In this document: in pieces, positions 9,438 through 18,295 of the stretch
Position numbering within the stretch: position 1 is the stretch's first letter
Layout of the letters: every line of letters begins with the position of its first letter
From: Clostridium pasteurianum DSM 525 = ATCC 6013
Lineage (GTDB): Bacteria; Bacillota; Clostridia; Clostridiales; Clostridiaceae
Length of the DNA: 64,000 nucleotides
Assembly (NCBI RefSeq): GCF_000807255.1
Contig: NZ_CP009268.1
Coordinates: 774,384-838,383, forward strand
Reading direction: 5' to 3'
Notes under the pieces: model-generated
What the model was told of the DNA's origin: nothing
What the model saw: only the letters and a program-made list of their open reading frames with translations
The model's database searches: none
Position numbers and translations under genes: made by a program

Positions 9438-9492
9438 TGAGTTCTGAAAGGGATATTGTCCTAAAAATCTGTTGAAATCAATACAAAATATT
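9419..9492 (+). pseudogene. Relic of a hypD 5' end overlapping hypC
   Basis: Positions 9419-9440 match 12962-12983, which surround the start of the functional hypD, at all 22 bases. The next 53 bases still align without gaps at 38 positions. In this copy the ATG at 9424 overlaps the hypC stop (ATGAAATATGTTGA), the usual translational overlap of hypC and hypD, and the frame then breaks down. The functional hypD, downstream of hypF, still carries this hypC-tail sequence in front of its start. This looks like a footprint of hypD having moved, or having been duplicated and then lost here. Confidence 0.8.
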
Positions 9493-9583
9493 ATAATTAC
9501 AAAGCTTGAATATATGTAATAACAACTAGTTATTAGTATGAGAGAAGTAATGTGTAAAATCAGAAATATTACAGGGGGATAAA

Positions 9584-10591
9584 ATGGAGGATAAGATATC
9601 ATTAAGTCATGGAAGTGGCGGTAAACAAACTAATGATTTAATAAGTAATTTATTTATAAAATATTTTGATAATGAAATTATAAGGCAAATGAATGATTCT
9701 GCGCAGCTTTATTTGAATAACAATAGAATTGCCTTTACTACAGATTCCTTTGTAGTAACGCCGGCATTTTTTAAAGGTGGAGATATTGGTAAGCTCGCTG
9801 TATGCGGAACGGTAAATGATTTGGCAATGAGTGGTGCAAAGCCCCTTTATCTAACCAGTGCATTTATTATAGAAGAGGGCTATCCAATTGAAAATCTTGA
9901 GACAATTGTAAAATCCATGGCTGAAATGGCAGAGAGAGCAGGAGTTAAAATTGTAGCGGGTGATACAAAAGTAGTGGAAAAAGGCGGAGTAGACGGGCTG
10001 TTTATTAATACTTCTGGAATAGGTACCATTTATGAAGGAATTAATATTGAAGCAAATAAAGCTGAAGCTGGAGATGTAGTTATAGTAAATGGAACTCTTG
10101 GAGACCATGGAATGACTATTATGTGTGAAAGAAGCGGAATAGATATACAGGGAGAATTAAAAAGTGATTGTGCTCCTTTAAATTCTCTGGTGGATTCAAT
10201 ATTAGATATATGTAAGGATGTTCATGTACTTAGGGATGCCACTAGAGGTGGGGTTGCAGCGGTTCTAAACGAAATTGCTGAGACTAGCAGAGTATCTATT
10301 GAATTGGAGGAGGATTCTATTCCTATAAGTGAAGAAGTAAAGGGTGCCTGTGAACTTCTGGGATTAGATCCTTTATATATTGCCAACGAAGGAAAGCTGT
10401 GCTGCTTTGTACCAGAAAAATATGCCCATAAGGTGTTAGAGCAGATGAGAAATCATCCTTTGGGAACTAAGGCTGAAATAATCGGTAAGGTTGTAGCAGA
10501 GGTATCACAAAGAGTTTATCTGAAAACTATTATTGGAGGAAGAAGGATAGTAGATATGCCATCAGGGCAGCAGCTTCCTAGAATATGCTAG
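9584..10591 (+). CDS. hypE: Carbamoyl dehydratase HypE
   Basis: HypE dehydrates a thiocarbamate on its C-terminal cysteine to thiocyanate, the source of the active-site cyanide ligands. The sequence shows the PurM-like ATP-binding start (LSHGSGGKQTNDLI), the catalytic/ATP segments CGTVNDLAMSGA and VAGDTKVVEKG, and the diagnostic C-terminus PRIC with Cys as the final residue, which accepts carbamoyl from HypF. Length 335 is standard. An AGGGGGA ribosome site precedes the ATG. It ends 10 bp before hypF, its enzymatic partner. Confidence 0.97.
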   Translation: MEDKISLSHGSGGKQTNDLISNLFIKYFDNEIIRQMNDSAQLYLNNNRIAFTTDSFVVTPAFFKGGDIGKLAVCGTVNDLAMSGAKPLYLTSAFIIEEGYPIENLETIVKSMAEMAERAGVKIVAGDTKVVEKGGVDGLFINTSGIGTIYEGINIEANKAEAGDVVIVNGTLGDHGMTIMCERSGIDIQGELKSDCAPLNSLVDSILDICKDVHVLRDATRGGVAAVLNEIAETSRVSIELEEDSIPISEEVKGACELLGLDPLYIANEGKLCCFVPEKYAHKVLEQMRNHPLGTKAEIIGKVVAEVSQRVYLKTIIGGRRIVDMPSGQQLPRIC

Positions 10592-10601
10592 AGGTGTTAG
10601 T

Positions 10602-12881
10602 GTGAAAAGATTGTTTTTAAAGGTAGAAGGTATAGTACAGGGGGTAGGTTTTAGACCTTTTGTCTATAATCAGGCCCTTTCCCTTAATCTAAAGGGATGG
10701 ATCAACAATAATTCCCAGGGAGTTACTATTGATGTGGAAGGTGAAGAAGAAAAACTGAATATTCTTATAGATAGAATAAGATATAAGTCTCCTCCTTTAG
10801 CTTCAGTGGGAAAAGTAGTTGTAGAGGAAAGAAAGGTCGTAAAGTATGATAGGTTTGAAATAAGAGAAAGTGAGAGAGAAAATAGTAAAGTTACTCTTAT
10901 TTCTCCAGACAGGGCTGTGTGCAAGGAGTGTATTGAGGAAATTTCAAATCCATCAGATAAAAGATATAGGTATCCTTTTAACAGCTGTACAAATTGCGGC
11001 CCGAGATTTTCCATAATAAAGTCTACTCCCTATGATAGAGAAGGCACCACAGTGAAAAAATTTAATATGTGTAAAGATTGCAATGAAGAATATAATGATC
11101 CAGCTGACAGAAGATTTCATGCTCAAACTAACTTATGTAAAGAGTGTGGACCACATATTTGGATTGAAGATTCTACTGAAAAGAAGATGGAAGTAGAGGA
11201 TGTAATCCATTGGACAATACAGAAGCTGAAGCAAGGTAAAATTTTTGCAATTAAAGGTCTTGGGGGATTTAATCTAGTCTGCGATGCTGCAAAGGAAGAT
11301 GCAGTGAATTTGCTGAGGATTAGAAAAAAGAGACCTGATAAACCTTTTGCTGTTATGCTGAGAGATATAGGAATTGTAAAAAAGTATTGTAATGTAAATG
11401 AACAGGAAGATAAGATATTAAAGGGATGTATAAAGCCCATAGTAATACTAGATCAAAAAAGCCAATGTGATTTACCAAAATCTATAGCACCGTATCAGAA
11501 AACTCTAGGGGTTGTACTTCCCTACACGCCTTTGCATCATCTGCTATTTCATGAGGGCATAGAAGCATTAATTATGACTAGTGGAAATAGTTATGGGATG
11601 CCCTTGGAATATAGAAATGAAAGTGCAGTTGAAAAATTAGGGGATGTTGCAGACTATTTTTTACACCACAATAGAGATATTCATGTACCTATAGATGACT
11701 CCGTTGTAAAAGTAGTAGATGGTGAGATCCGTATGATAAGAAGGGCCAGAGGATATGTACCGGAACCTATAAAAAAAGATAATATAAGAGAAATACTTGC
11801 CTATGGATCAAATATGAAAAATACCTTTTGTATAGCAAAGGAGAATTTTATATTCTTAAGCCAGCACAATGGAAATTTGGATAATTTAGAGACTATTGAA
11901 TACTATGAAAATAATATTGAGCATTTTAAAAGTATATTTAATTTTACTCCAAAGTATATAGCCTGCGATATGCATCCAAACTATATATCAAGTGAATATG
12001 CCTATAGGTCATGTCTTCCTAGGATTGAAGTACAGCATCATCATGCACATATAGTAAGCTGTTTAGCGGAAAACAATGTAAATGGAAAGGTTATTGGAAT
12101 TGCCTATGATGGAACAGGTTACGGTATTGACGGAAAATTATGGGGAGGAGAGTTCCTTATATGCGACAATAGGGAATTTACCAGGATGGGACATTTAAAT
12201 TATGTAAAAATGCCTGGTGGTGAAAGGGCAGTTAAGGAACCCTGGAGAATGGCGGTTTCACATACATATAAGGCATTTAAATCAAATAATGGAAATGAAC
12301 ATAGTACTGAACAGTTAAAAGAGGTACTGATTAAGCTGTATGGAAATAAGGCAATGAATCTCATGGCTATGATGGAAGCTGATATTAACTGCCCAGAGAC
12401 ATCGAGTATGGGACGTTTTTTTGATGCTGCTGCAAGCTTGATTGGGCTTAGAAATAGTGTTACCTATGAAGGACAGGCAGCTATAGAACTTGAAGCTGCC
12501 GCTGCTGAGGAGAGCTTAGATTTTTACCACTATGATATAGTTCAAGAGAATGGATATATTGTAGATACGAAAAAAATTATTATGGAAATTATAAAAGATA
12601 AATTGTCTGGTGAACAGAAGGGTATTATTTCAGATAAATTCCATAACACAATAATCAAGTTTTCAAAGGATATATGCAGACTAATTAGAGAGGATACAGG
12701 TATTGATGAAGTGGCGTTGAGCGGCGGAGTATTTCAGAATTCTTATTTATTAAAGAACCTAAGGGATGAATTAGAAAATGAAAATTTTGTTGTCTATACA
12801 AATAAATTAATACCTGCCAATGATGGTGGAGTATCCTTAGGACAAATTGTTATAGCAAATGAAGTTTTAAGTGATATATAA
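10602..12881 (+). CDS. hypF: Carbamoyltransferase HypF
   Basis: HypF activates carbamoyl phosphate and transfers the carbamoyl group to the HypE C-terminal cysteine. Domains in order: acylphosphatase (VQGVGFRPFVY, ~1-90); two zinc fingers with paired cysteines (CKEC/CTNC and CKDC/CKEC, ~105-185); a YrdC-like nucleotide-binding domain (~200-380, RIRKKRPDKPFAVM); and a C-terminal Kae1-like carbamoyltransferase domain with the metal motif HHHAHI and the phosphate-binding YDGTGYG. Length 759 is typical. A GTG start at 10602 is used, 10 bp after hypE, with GAGGTG as ribosome site. Confidence 0.97.
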   Translation: MKRLFLKVEGIVQGVGFRPFVYNQALSLNLKGWINNNSQGVTIDVEGEEEKLNILIDRIRYKSPPLASVGKVVVEERKVVKYDRFEIRESERENSKVTLISPDRAVCKECIEEISNPSDKRYRYPFNSCTNCGPRFSIIKSTPYDREGTTVKKFNMCKDCNEEYNDPADRRFHAQTNLCKECGPHIWIEDSTEKKMEVEDVIHWTIQKLKQGKIFAIKGLGGFNLVCDAAKEDAVNLLRIRKKRPDKPFAVMLRDIGIVKKYCNVNEQEDKILKGCIKPIVILDQKSQCDLPKSIAPYQKTLGVVLPYTPLHHLLFHEGIEALIMTSGNSYGMPLEYRNESAVEKLGDVADYFLHHNRDIHVPIDDSVVKVVDGEIRMIRRARGYVPEPIKKDNIREILAYGSNMKNTFCIAKENFIFLSQHNGNLDNLETIEYYENNIEHFKSIFNFTPKYIACDMHPNYISSEYAYRSCLPRIEVQHHHAHIVSCLAENNVNGKVIGIAYDGTGYGIDGKLWGGEFLICDNREFTRMGHLNYVKMPGGERAVKEPWRMAVSHTYKAFKSNNGNEHSTEQLKEVLIKLYGNKAMNLMAMMEADINCPETSSMGRFFDAAASLIGLRNSVTYEGQAAIELEAAAAEESLDFYHYDIVQENGYIVDTKKIIMEIIKDKLSGEQKGIISDKFHNTIIKFSKDICRLIREDTGIDEVALSGGVFQNSYLLKNLRDELENENFVVYTNKLIPANDGGVSLGQIVIANEVLSDI

Positions 12882-12966
12882 TCATATTTTATATGGGAAT
12901 ATACAATTTAAATGATTTATGTTAAAGAAGAACAAAGTTTTGGAATAATAAAGGGGATACAAGAGA

Positions 12967-14052
12967 ATGAAATATGTTGATGAATTTAGAAATGAAGAGT
13001 ATTCTAAAAGCCTGGTAAAATTAATACAGAATATTACTGATAAAAAGATAAATATAATGGAGGTATGTGGTACTCATACTATGGCTATATTTAGATATGG
13101 CATTAGAGATATACTTCCAGAGAATATAAATCTTATTTCCGGACCGGGATGCCCAGTTTGTGTTACTCCACAGAGTTATATTGATACCGCACTGGAGCTC
13201 ACACTAAATAATGAGGTTATTATTGCAACTTTTGGAGACATGATAAGAGTACCTGGGAAAAAAACTTCTTTAATGAAGAGGAAAGCAGAGGGTGCTGATA
13301 TTAAAATTGTATATTCACCAATGGATGCATTGACATTGGCACAGAATAATCCATTAAAAAAAGTAGTTTTCCTTTCTGTGGGATTCGAAACTACAACACC
13401 TATGACCGCTATAACGGCTATGGAGGCAAGAGGGAAAGGAGTTAAAAATCTATTTTTTCTCACTGCTCATAAGATTGTACCACCGGCTATGAGAGCTCTT
13501 GTAGATGATGAGGAACTTAACATCAGTGGATTTTTACTTCCAGGTCATGTTAGTGCCGTTATAGGTAGAAAACCCTATGAATTTTTAAGCAGTGAATACA
13601 GTATACCCGGAGTAATAACAGGCTTTGAACCTTTAGATATACTTAAGGGCTTAAATACACTTATAAATATGATAATTGACAGAGATTATAATATAATAAA
13701 TGAATATAAAAGAATAGTACGAAATGATGGAAATCCCGAGGCCATAGAGTATTTAGAGAAAGTTTTTGAAATCAGCGATAGTGCCTGGAGGGGAATAGGT
13801 AATATTCCAAACAGCGGGTATACATTCAACAGAGAATATGAAGAATTTGATGCGATAAAGCATTTTCATATAGATTATAAGGAATATGATGGCAGTCCAG
13901 GCTGCAGGTGTGGTGACATACTTAAAGGAAAAATAACTCCACTTCAGTGTCCATTATTTAAAAAGGCCTGTACACCAGAAAATCCTGTAGGATCCTGCAT
14001 GGTATCTTCTGAAGGTACTTGTGCAGCTTATTATAGATATAACAGCTTTTAA
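12967..14052 (+). CDS. hypD: Fe-(CN)2CO scaffold protein HypD
   Basis: HypD holds a [4Fe-4S] cluster and, with HypC, assembles the Fe(CN)2CO unit. Family motifs are all present: MEVCGTHT, GPGCPVCVTP (redox cysteine pair), GFETTTP and the C-terminal cluster ligands in GCRCGDIL, CPLFKKAC and GSCMVSSEGTC. Length 361 is usual. It is displaced from the common hypC-hypD-hypE order and sits after hypF; the bases around its start are duplicated at the end of hypC. No terminator follows directly. A gene-free stretch of 156 bp leads to the permease fragment. Confidence 0.96.
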   Translation: MKYVDEFRNEEYSKSLVKLIQNITDKKINIMEVCGTHTMAIFRYGIRDILPENINLISGPGCPVCVTPQSYIDTALELTLNNEVIIATFGDMIRVPGKKTSLMKRKAEGADIKIVYSPMDALTLAQNNPLKKVVFLSVGFETTTPMTAITAMEARGKGVKNLFFLTAHKIVPPAMRALVDDEELNISGFLLPGHVSAVIGRKPYEFLSSEYSIPGVITGFEPLDILKGLNTLINMIIDRDYNIINEYKRIVRNDGNPEAIEYLEKVFEISDSAWRGIGNIPNSGYTFNREYEEFDAIKHFHIDYKEYDGSPGCRCGDILKGKITPLQCPLFKKACTPENPVGSCMVSSEGTCAAYYRYNSF

Positions 14053-14208
14053 TTGTAAAATCTATTCAGTAGGTAATTGAAGAGTTGGCGTAGTCTGTTA
14101 CAATCAATGAATATTACTCAGGGAGAGTTTGTATTCCAACTGAGTTTAGATGGTGGAGTATCATAGTGACTAATCATAGGATAAATTAATGCGAGAGGAG
14201 GAGTTCAA

Positions 14209-14637
14209 ATGAACTTCCTATTTAAAAAACAACCTAAATGGCTTCCTTTAGCTATTTCAGCAAATGCAGCTAGCCAAGCTATTCCATTCTCCATGATAAT
14301 AGCTTTACCTATTCTTTTTGCTGCTGGAATGAGTTTAATGGATACTGCTGATGGAGTATTTATGACTACTGCATATAATTGGGCATTCTCCACACCCTTA
14401 AGGAAAATTTACTATAATTTATCAGTCACTGGATTGTCTATTGCAGCAGCATTATGCATAGGATTTATTGAATTAGCTCAGATATTAACGCCTAAATTGG
14501 GACTAAATAGTGGTATTTGGAAATGGATACAAAATATTCAGTTCGGTGTAATTGGATATTTATTAGTAGGATTATTTATTATATCTTGGGCAGTGTCCTA
14601 TATGATTTGGAAAATGTTTCGTTTTGAAAATGCATAG
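14209..14637 (+). pseudogene. C-terminal half of a NiCoT-type nickel/cobalt permease
   Basis: The 142 residues match the second half of HoxN/NixA-family nickel permeases: the region with FAAGMSLMDTADGVFM, then AYNWAFSTPLRKIYYNLSVT and closing membrane helices with GxIE (GFIELAQ). A full NiCoT has eight helices and about 330 residues. The first half, including the HX4DH nickel-selectivity motif in helix II, is missing, and no remnant of it is seen in the 156 bp upstream. A strong ribosome site (GAGAGGAGGAG) directly precedes the ATG, so the half-protein could still be made. Nickel supply fits the hydrogenase context. I call it a truncated gene, with a functional half-size protein as the alternative. 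Confidence 0.75.
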
Positions 14638-14673
14638 TTTTTTCTTAGACTATTTTAAAAGATAAATAATGTG

Positions 14674-14710
14674 AAAAAGGTTCTGGAAAATTTTATAGGG
14701 CCTTTTTTAT
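14674..14710 (+). terminator. Rho-independent terminator closing the hydrogenase cluster
   Basis: AAAAGGTTCT pairs with AGGGCCTTTT (10 bp with G-U pairs) around a short A/T loop and is followed by a T run. It sits 36 bp after the permease fragment and upstream of an independent promoter. Confidence 0.8.
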
Positions 14711-14732
14711 TGCCTTAAAAATCAGGTAATAT

Positions 14733-14762
14733 TTGAAAACAAAATTGTAAATAAGGTATAAT
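14733..14762 (+). promoter_or_regulatory. Sigma-A type promoter for the ligase-like gene
   Basis: TTGAAA at 14733 and TATAAT at 14757 are separated by 18 bp and lie 26 bp ahead of the next ATG. This follows directly after the terminator of the hydrogenase cluster, so the membrane protein downstream has its own transcript. Confidence 0.65.
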
Positions 14763-14787
14763 GAACCTAGAGAAAGAAGGTGAATAA

Positions 14788-16065
14788 ATGAGAATAAAGA
14801 CAAGCAGGATAATTAAAAGAAAAGAAGCTGAAATAAAAATTCTAAACTACATTTTTAGCTCATATGCTGTTTTTATAATGGCATTTATACCATTGTTTAT
14901 TACTCCTTGGAGAAAAGATATTTTCAATGATTACAGGATAATTTCAGTGGTGGTGGTCAGTGCAATAGTATTTATTATTACTTTTTATTACAGAAGACAA
15001 TATGAAATTAAACTTTTGGACAAACTGCTGCTTTTATATGCAGCACTACTGATACTTTCAACTGTATTTTCTGAAGAAATGAAATTGAGTTTATTTGGAT
15101 TACCCAGATGCAGAGAGGGTATATTTTCTCTTTTAACCTATTTAATAATCTTCACTATATTCTATAAAAACTTTCACTTTTCTAAAAAAAGCCTTAATAT
15201 AATCTTATTCAGTGCTGTAGTAATTGCCCTATATGGAATTTTGCAATATTTCAAAATTGATCCCATACTTAATATAGCAAATAATGAGTTCAGAGGTTCG
15301 GTTACTTCAACCATAGGCCAGCGAAATTTTGTGGGAACCTATTGTACACTTTTTACTCCCCTAGTGCTTGGATTGTTTATACATAGTGGTAAAAAGAGAT
15401 ATTTTATAGTAACTATGCTTATGCTTGGCTTGGTATTGAGTTCTACCACCAGAAGTGCCTGGATTGCATTTATTTTTTATTTTATAATTTTAATTATTTA
15501 TTGCGCTATCAATATAAAGAGCAATAAAAGCCTTATTATAAGATTATCTCTGCTTATAGCTACGATAATATTGATTTTCAGCTTTATGAACTATAAAACT
15601 AAGGGTATGCTTACAAGCAGAGCTAAAACTGTCTATGTGGATGCAAAGGACATTGACAATAACGATTCAGGTTCCAGTAGAATATTTATATGGAAAAAGG
15701 CAATACCGGTTTTATTTAAAAATCCTTTGCTTGGTTCTGGACCGGATACTTATAACTTGGTGCTAAATGATGAGGAGTCCAAAAGAAGAGCACTATATTT
15801 CAAGGCCCATAATGAATATCTGCAAATGGCCATAACAGAAGGTTATCCAGCTTTAGCAGTATATCTTTCCCTTGTATCTATTATACTTTTCAGACTTTAT
15901 AAAAACAGAAAAAAGGGAATACATATTTGGATTTTATTTTGCTGCATAGCAGGCTACTTGATACAGGCATTTTTTAATATAAGTTTTATATCTACTGCCG
16001 TTATATATTGGGCTGTACTAGGGATTGCAGCCAGGTATGGGGAAGGATGCAACGAAGTGACATGA
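14788..16065 (+). CDS. O-antigen ligase/polymerase-like membrane protein
   Basis: Polytopic membrane protein of 425 residues with about ten hydrophobic segments. The Wzy_C-type signature lies in a large extracytoplasmic loop around residues 295-355: SSRIFIWKKAIPVLFKNPLLGSG followed by KAHNEYLQMAITEG, where the HNEYLQ histidine is the hallmark of O-antigen ligases and related polymerases. In Gram-positive bacteria such proteins polymerise or attach surface polysaccharides or act on teichuronic-type polymers; the substrate is not inferable. AGAAGGTG ribosome site before the ATG. It has its own promoter and terminator, so it is monocistronic. Confidence 0.85.
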   Translation: MRIKTSRIIKRKEAEIKILNYIFSSYAVFIMAFIPLFITPWRKDIFNDYRIISVVVVSAIVFIITFYYRRQYEIKLLDKLLLLYAALLILSTVFSEEMKLSLFGLPRCREGIFSLLTYLIIFTIFYKNFHFSKKSLNIILFSAVVIALYGILQYFKIDPILNIANNEFRGSVTSTIGQRNFVGTYCTLFTPLVLGLFIHSGKKRYFIVTMLMLGLVLSSTTRSAWIAFIFYFIILIIYCAINIKSNKSLIIRLSLLIATIILIFSFMNYKTKGMLTSRAKTVYVDAKDIDNNDSGSSRIFIWKKAIPVLFKNPLLGSGPDTYNLVLNDEESKRRALYFKAHNEYLQMAITEGYPALAVYLSLVSIILFRLYKNRKKGIHIWILFCCIAGYLIQAFFNISFISTAVIYWAVLGIAARYGEGCNEVT

Positions 16066-16112
16066 TTAAAGATGACGCTGATGCAGAGGTAATCGGCGGT
16101 ACAACAATAGTG

Positions 16113-16155
16113 AAAAGCTCAGATTCTAATTAACTATAGGAATTTGAGCTTTTTA
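16113..16155 (+). terminator. Rho-independent terminator
   Basis: AAAAGCTCAGATTC pairs with GAATTTGAGCTTTT (one G-U) and is followed by T residues. It lies 47 bp after the ligase-like gene. The A run at its other end makes it usable from the opposite strand too. Confidence 0.8.
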
Positions 16156-16163
16156 TCATTTTG

Positions 16164-16307
16164 TTATTGATATTTCTCCAAATACCTAAAAAACACATAT
16201 TCCATTATGGCATTGGCAGTTACTCTGGATTTGAATTTAATATTATTTATCTCATATTCACTCAATGTTTTGATTACCTGGAGCAGCATACTGCCGTTAT
16301 TTGCGGC
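16164..16307 (-). pseudogene. Short unidentified coding-like remnant
   Basis: On the minus strand a 47-codon open stretch ends at 16164 and reads plausibly protein-like (SEYEINNIKFKSRVTANAIM), with an in-frame stop at its upstream end. It has no ribosome site and no recognised family. It lies just downstream of the DsrE-like gene on the same strand and may be the tail of a decayed gene, or chance. Confidence 0.2.
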
Positions 16308-16332
16308 CTATACTGCTTCCAAGAATGCTCTC

Positions 16333-16686
16333 TTACCAGGCCTTTAAGTAAGTATATCCTTCCTTTTGCCTATTAACAAGTTCCAGGGAACCACTAGGTA
16401 CTACTTGTACAAATTGAACTAGATTTTTTAAATCTATATCGTAATAATCCATGTCCTCTTTACCAGCAGCAAATTCAACATTGTTATTAGCCAGGTATTC
16501 CATAAAATCCAGATGGGTATAGGAAATATCCTTGGAATTATAGAATTTAACTGCCTCTGAAGTAGCCAAAACGTAAATATGAAAGTCAATATCTCTATAA
16601 AAATTTATTGAAATACTCACATCTTTTAATAGTAAGTCCCATTTATTCAGTTCATCAATATGAAATAAGATCTTTTTTTGCTGCAT
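16333..16686 (-). CDS. DsrE-family protein, copy 1
   Basis: Small cytoplasmic protein of the DsrE/YchN-like sulfur-relay fold: N-terminal KILFHIDELNKWDLLLKDV, central VLATSEAVKFY, and C-terminal VVPSGSLELVNRQKEGYTYLKAW. The ATG at 16686 is preferred over an upstream in-frame GTG because GTGAGGAGAG lies just ahead of it, giving 117 residues. The cysteine commonly found after the central GVxF strand is absent (NVEFAAGKED), so a persulfide role is doubtful. A clear paralogue lies at 25804-26187 on the same strand. Function unknown. Confidence 0.75.
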   Translation of the reverse strand: MQQKKILFHIDELNKWDLLLKDVSISINFYRDIDFHIYVLATSEAVKFYNSKDISYTHLDFMEYLANNNVEFAAGKEDMDYYDIDLKNLVQFVQVVPSGSLELVNRQKEGYTYLKAW

Positions 16687-17140
16687 AATATCTCTCCTCA
16701 CTTTTGTCTATGCATTAATAAATGTAACAGTTATATCAAGCTATATAAAACACAGTCTTTAAAGTGCATTTATAATTATTCAATTGTACATGAATATCTT
16801 CAAGTAAAAATATATAACTTTGTGAAAACAATTACAACGAAAACTGTATAAACCTATTGTAAAATATGTAAGAGATTTTTTCAAGAAGCCAGTGATGATG
16901 GGTTTTTGCTCTATTTCACAAAATAATTTTTATAAATATTGTATGGATAAATTTATAGTCAATGTAAAAATATGCAATTAATTGTTATAAAAATGTGAAT
17001 GATTGTTATAAAAATGTAAATAATGATAAATAATAGGTCTACGTTAATTATATTATTTTAATTTATGTTATAATAATATTAAAAAAATTATTAAAATATA
17101 ACAATATATCACTTTTTTATTGGTTTTATGGAGGAATTTT
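16687..17140. other. Gene-free AT-rich spacer
   Basis: 454 bp between divergently transcribed genes. No open frame of note. It must hold the promoters for the DsrE-like gene (leftward) and the ABC exporter (rightward). The only clear structure is the direct repeat at 16981-17017. A TATAAT-like box near 17070 has no convincing -35 partner. Confidence 0.6.
16981..17017. repeat. Direct repeat upstream of ABC exporter
   Basis: ATTGTTATAAAAATGT occurs at 16981-16996 and 17002-17017, two identical 16-mers offset by 21 bp (two helical turns). The spacing on one DNA face and the position about 125-160 bp before the permease start suggest a regulator binding site, though AT-rich chance repetition is possible. 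Confidence 0.45.
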
Positions 17141-18295
17141 ATGCTCACGTCTTTAAGAATAGCAATAAGATTTTTAAGAAGCAGTAAGCTACAGACCTTT
17201 ATTATAGTTTTTGGTATTGCTATAGGAATATCAGTGCAGATTTTTGTAGGTTTATTAAGTCAAGGTATTGAAAAAAGTCTTTTGACTAAGGTTATAGGAA
17301 GTTTGGTCCACATCAGTGTAACTTCAAAACAAGAGGGTATAGAGTCCTGGCAGAATATAAAGTCTGAGATTAAAAATACAGATGAAGGAATAGCTACAGT
17401 GGCTCCGGGAGTCCAGCACAATGCCTTTATAATGACTAGCAGTAAAAAAGAAAACATACAAATTAGAGGTTTATCACCTGAGGATGCAGAAAAATTATAT
17501 GATATGAAACATAAAGTTTATGAAGGAAATATGATTAATAGAGATGGTGAAGCTCTTATTGGTAAGGATTTAAGAGATAAACTCAAGGTAAATATAGGAG
17601 ATACAATAGACATAGTAAATTTTGATGGAAAAAAGACCAAGCTTACAGTAGCAGGTTTCTATGATTTAGGGGCAGTTAAAATAAACAGTGCCTGGATTAT
17701 AACTAATTTAAAAACTGTACAGGATATATCTGAAATTGGTGATAAGGTGACCTTTATGGAAATTTCCGTTAAAGATCCCTATAGTGCAGATATCATTGAG
17801 AATGAAATAATCAATTCTCTTAAGAATGAAGATTTAAATATTAAAAACTGGAAAGAAGAAAATAAACTTATAGCAAGTGCAATAATTGGACAGAGAATAT
17901 GTTCTATTATAATTCAATTTTTCGTACTTTTAGCTGCAGCTTTGAGTATAATAAGTATACTTAATATAAGTGTGGTACAGAAATATAAGCAAATTGGTAT
18001 TCTAAAGGCCATGGGAATAAAGGACAGTTCTGCGGCTCTTGTATTCATATTACAGGCTTTTATCTTAGGAATCATAGGAACTATTATGGGAATTTTGCTT
18101 ACATTTTTATATATAAAAGGTTTTAACAGATATATAGTTGCGGCGGATGGAAGACCTCTTGTGGACATAATAATAAATGTTAGATTTATTGGTATATCTT
18201 CTCTAATTGCTGTGGCAGCATCTACTTTAGCAGCAAGTCTGCCTGCCTTAAAGTCCTTTAAATTAAATCCAGTGGAGGTAATTAAAAATGGGTAA
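17141..18295 (+). CDS. MacB/FtsX-type ABC transporter permease
   Basis: Membrane subunit of an ABC exporter or mechanotransmission complex. One N-terminal membrane helix (~residues 15-40) is followed by an extracytoplasmic MacB periplasmic-core-like domain (~40-250), then three C-terminal helices with the FtsX domain pattern (VVQKYKQIGILKAMGIKDSS). The ATG at 17141 is chosen over an upstream TTG because GGAGG lies 8 bp ahead of it; this gives 384 residues. Its end overlaps the start of the ATPase gene by 8 bp, showing translational coupling. In Gram-positives these pairs often export peptides, antibiotics or lipids; the substrate is unknown. Confidence 0.9.
   Translation: MLTSLRIAIRFLRSSKLQTFIIVFGIAIGISVQIFVGLLSQGIEKSLLTKVIGSLVHISVTSKQEGIESWQNIKSEIKNTDEGIATVAPGVQHNAFIMTSSKKENIQIRGLSPEDAEKLYDMKHKVYEGNMINRDGEALIGKDLRDKLKVNIGDTIDIVNFDGKKTKLTVAGFYDLGAVKINSAWIITNLKTVQDISEIGDKVTFMEISVKDPYSADIIENEIINSLKNEDLNIKNWKEENKLIASAIIGQRICSIIIQFFVLLAAALSIISILNISVVQKYKQIGILKAMGIKDSSAALVFILQAFILGIIGTIMGILLTFLYIKGFNRYIVAADGRPLVDIIINVRFIGISSLIAVAASTLAASLPALKSFKLNPVEVIKNG

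Noticed and set aside
16161..16376. Plus-strand 71-codon frame after the ligase-like gene.
   Set aside because: It has no start signals, overlaps the DsrE-like gene on the other strand, and its sequence is low-complexity and hydrophobic without a family.
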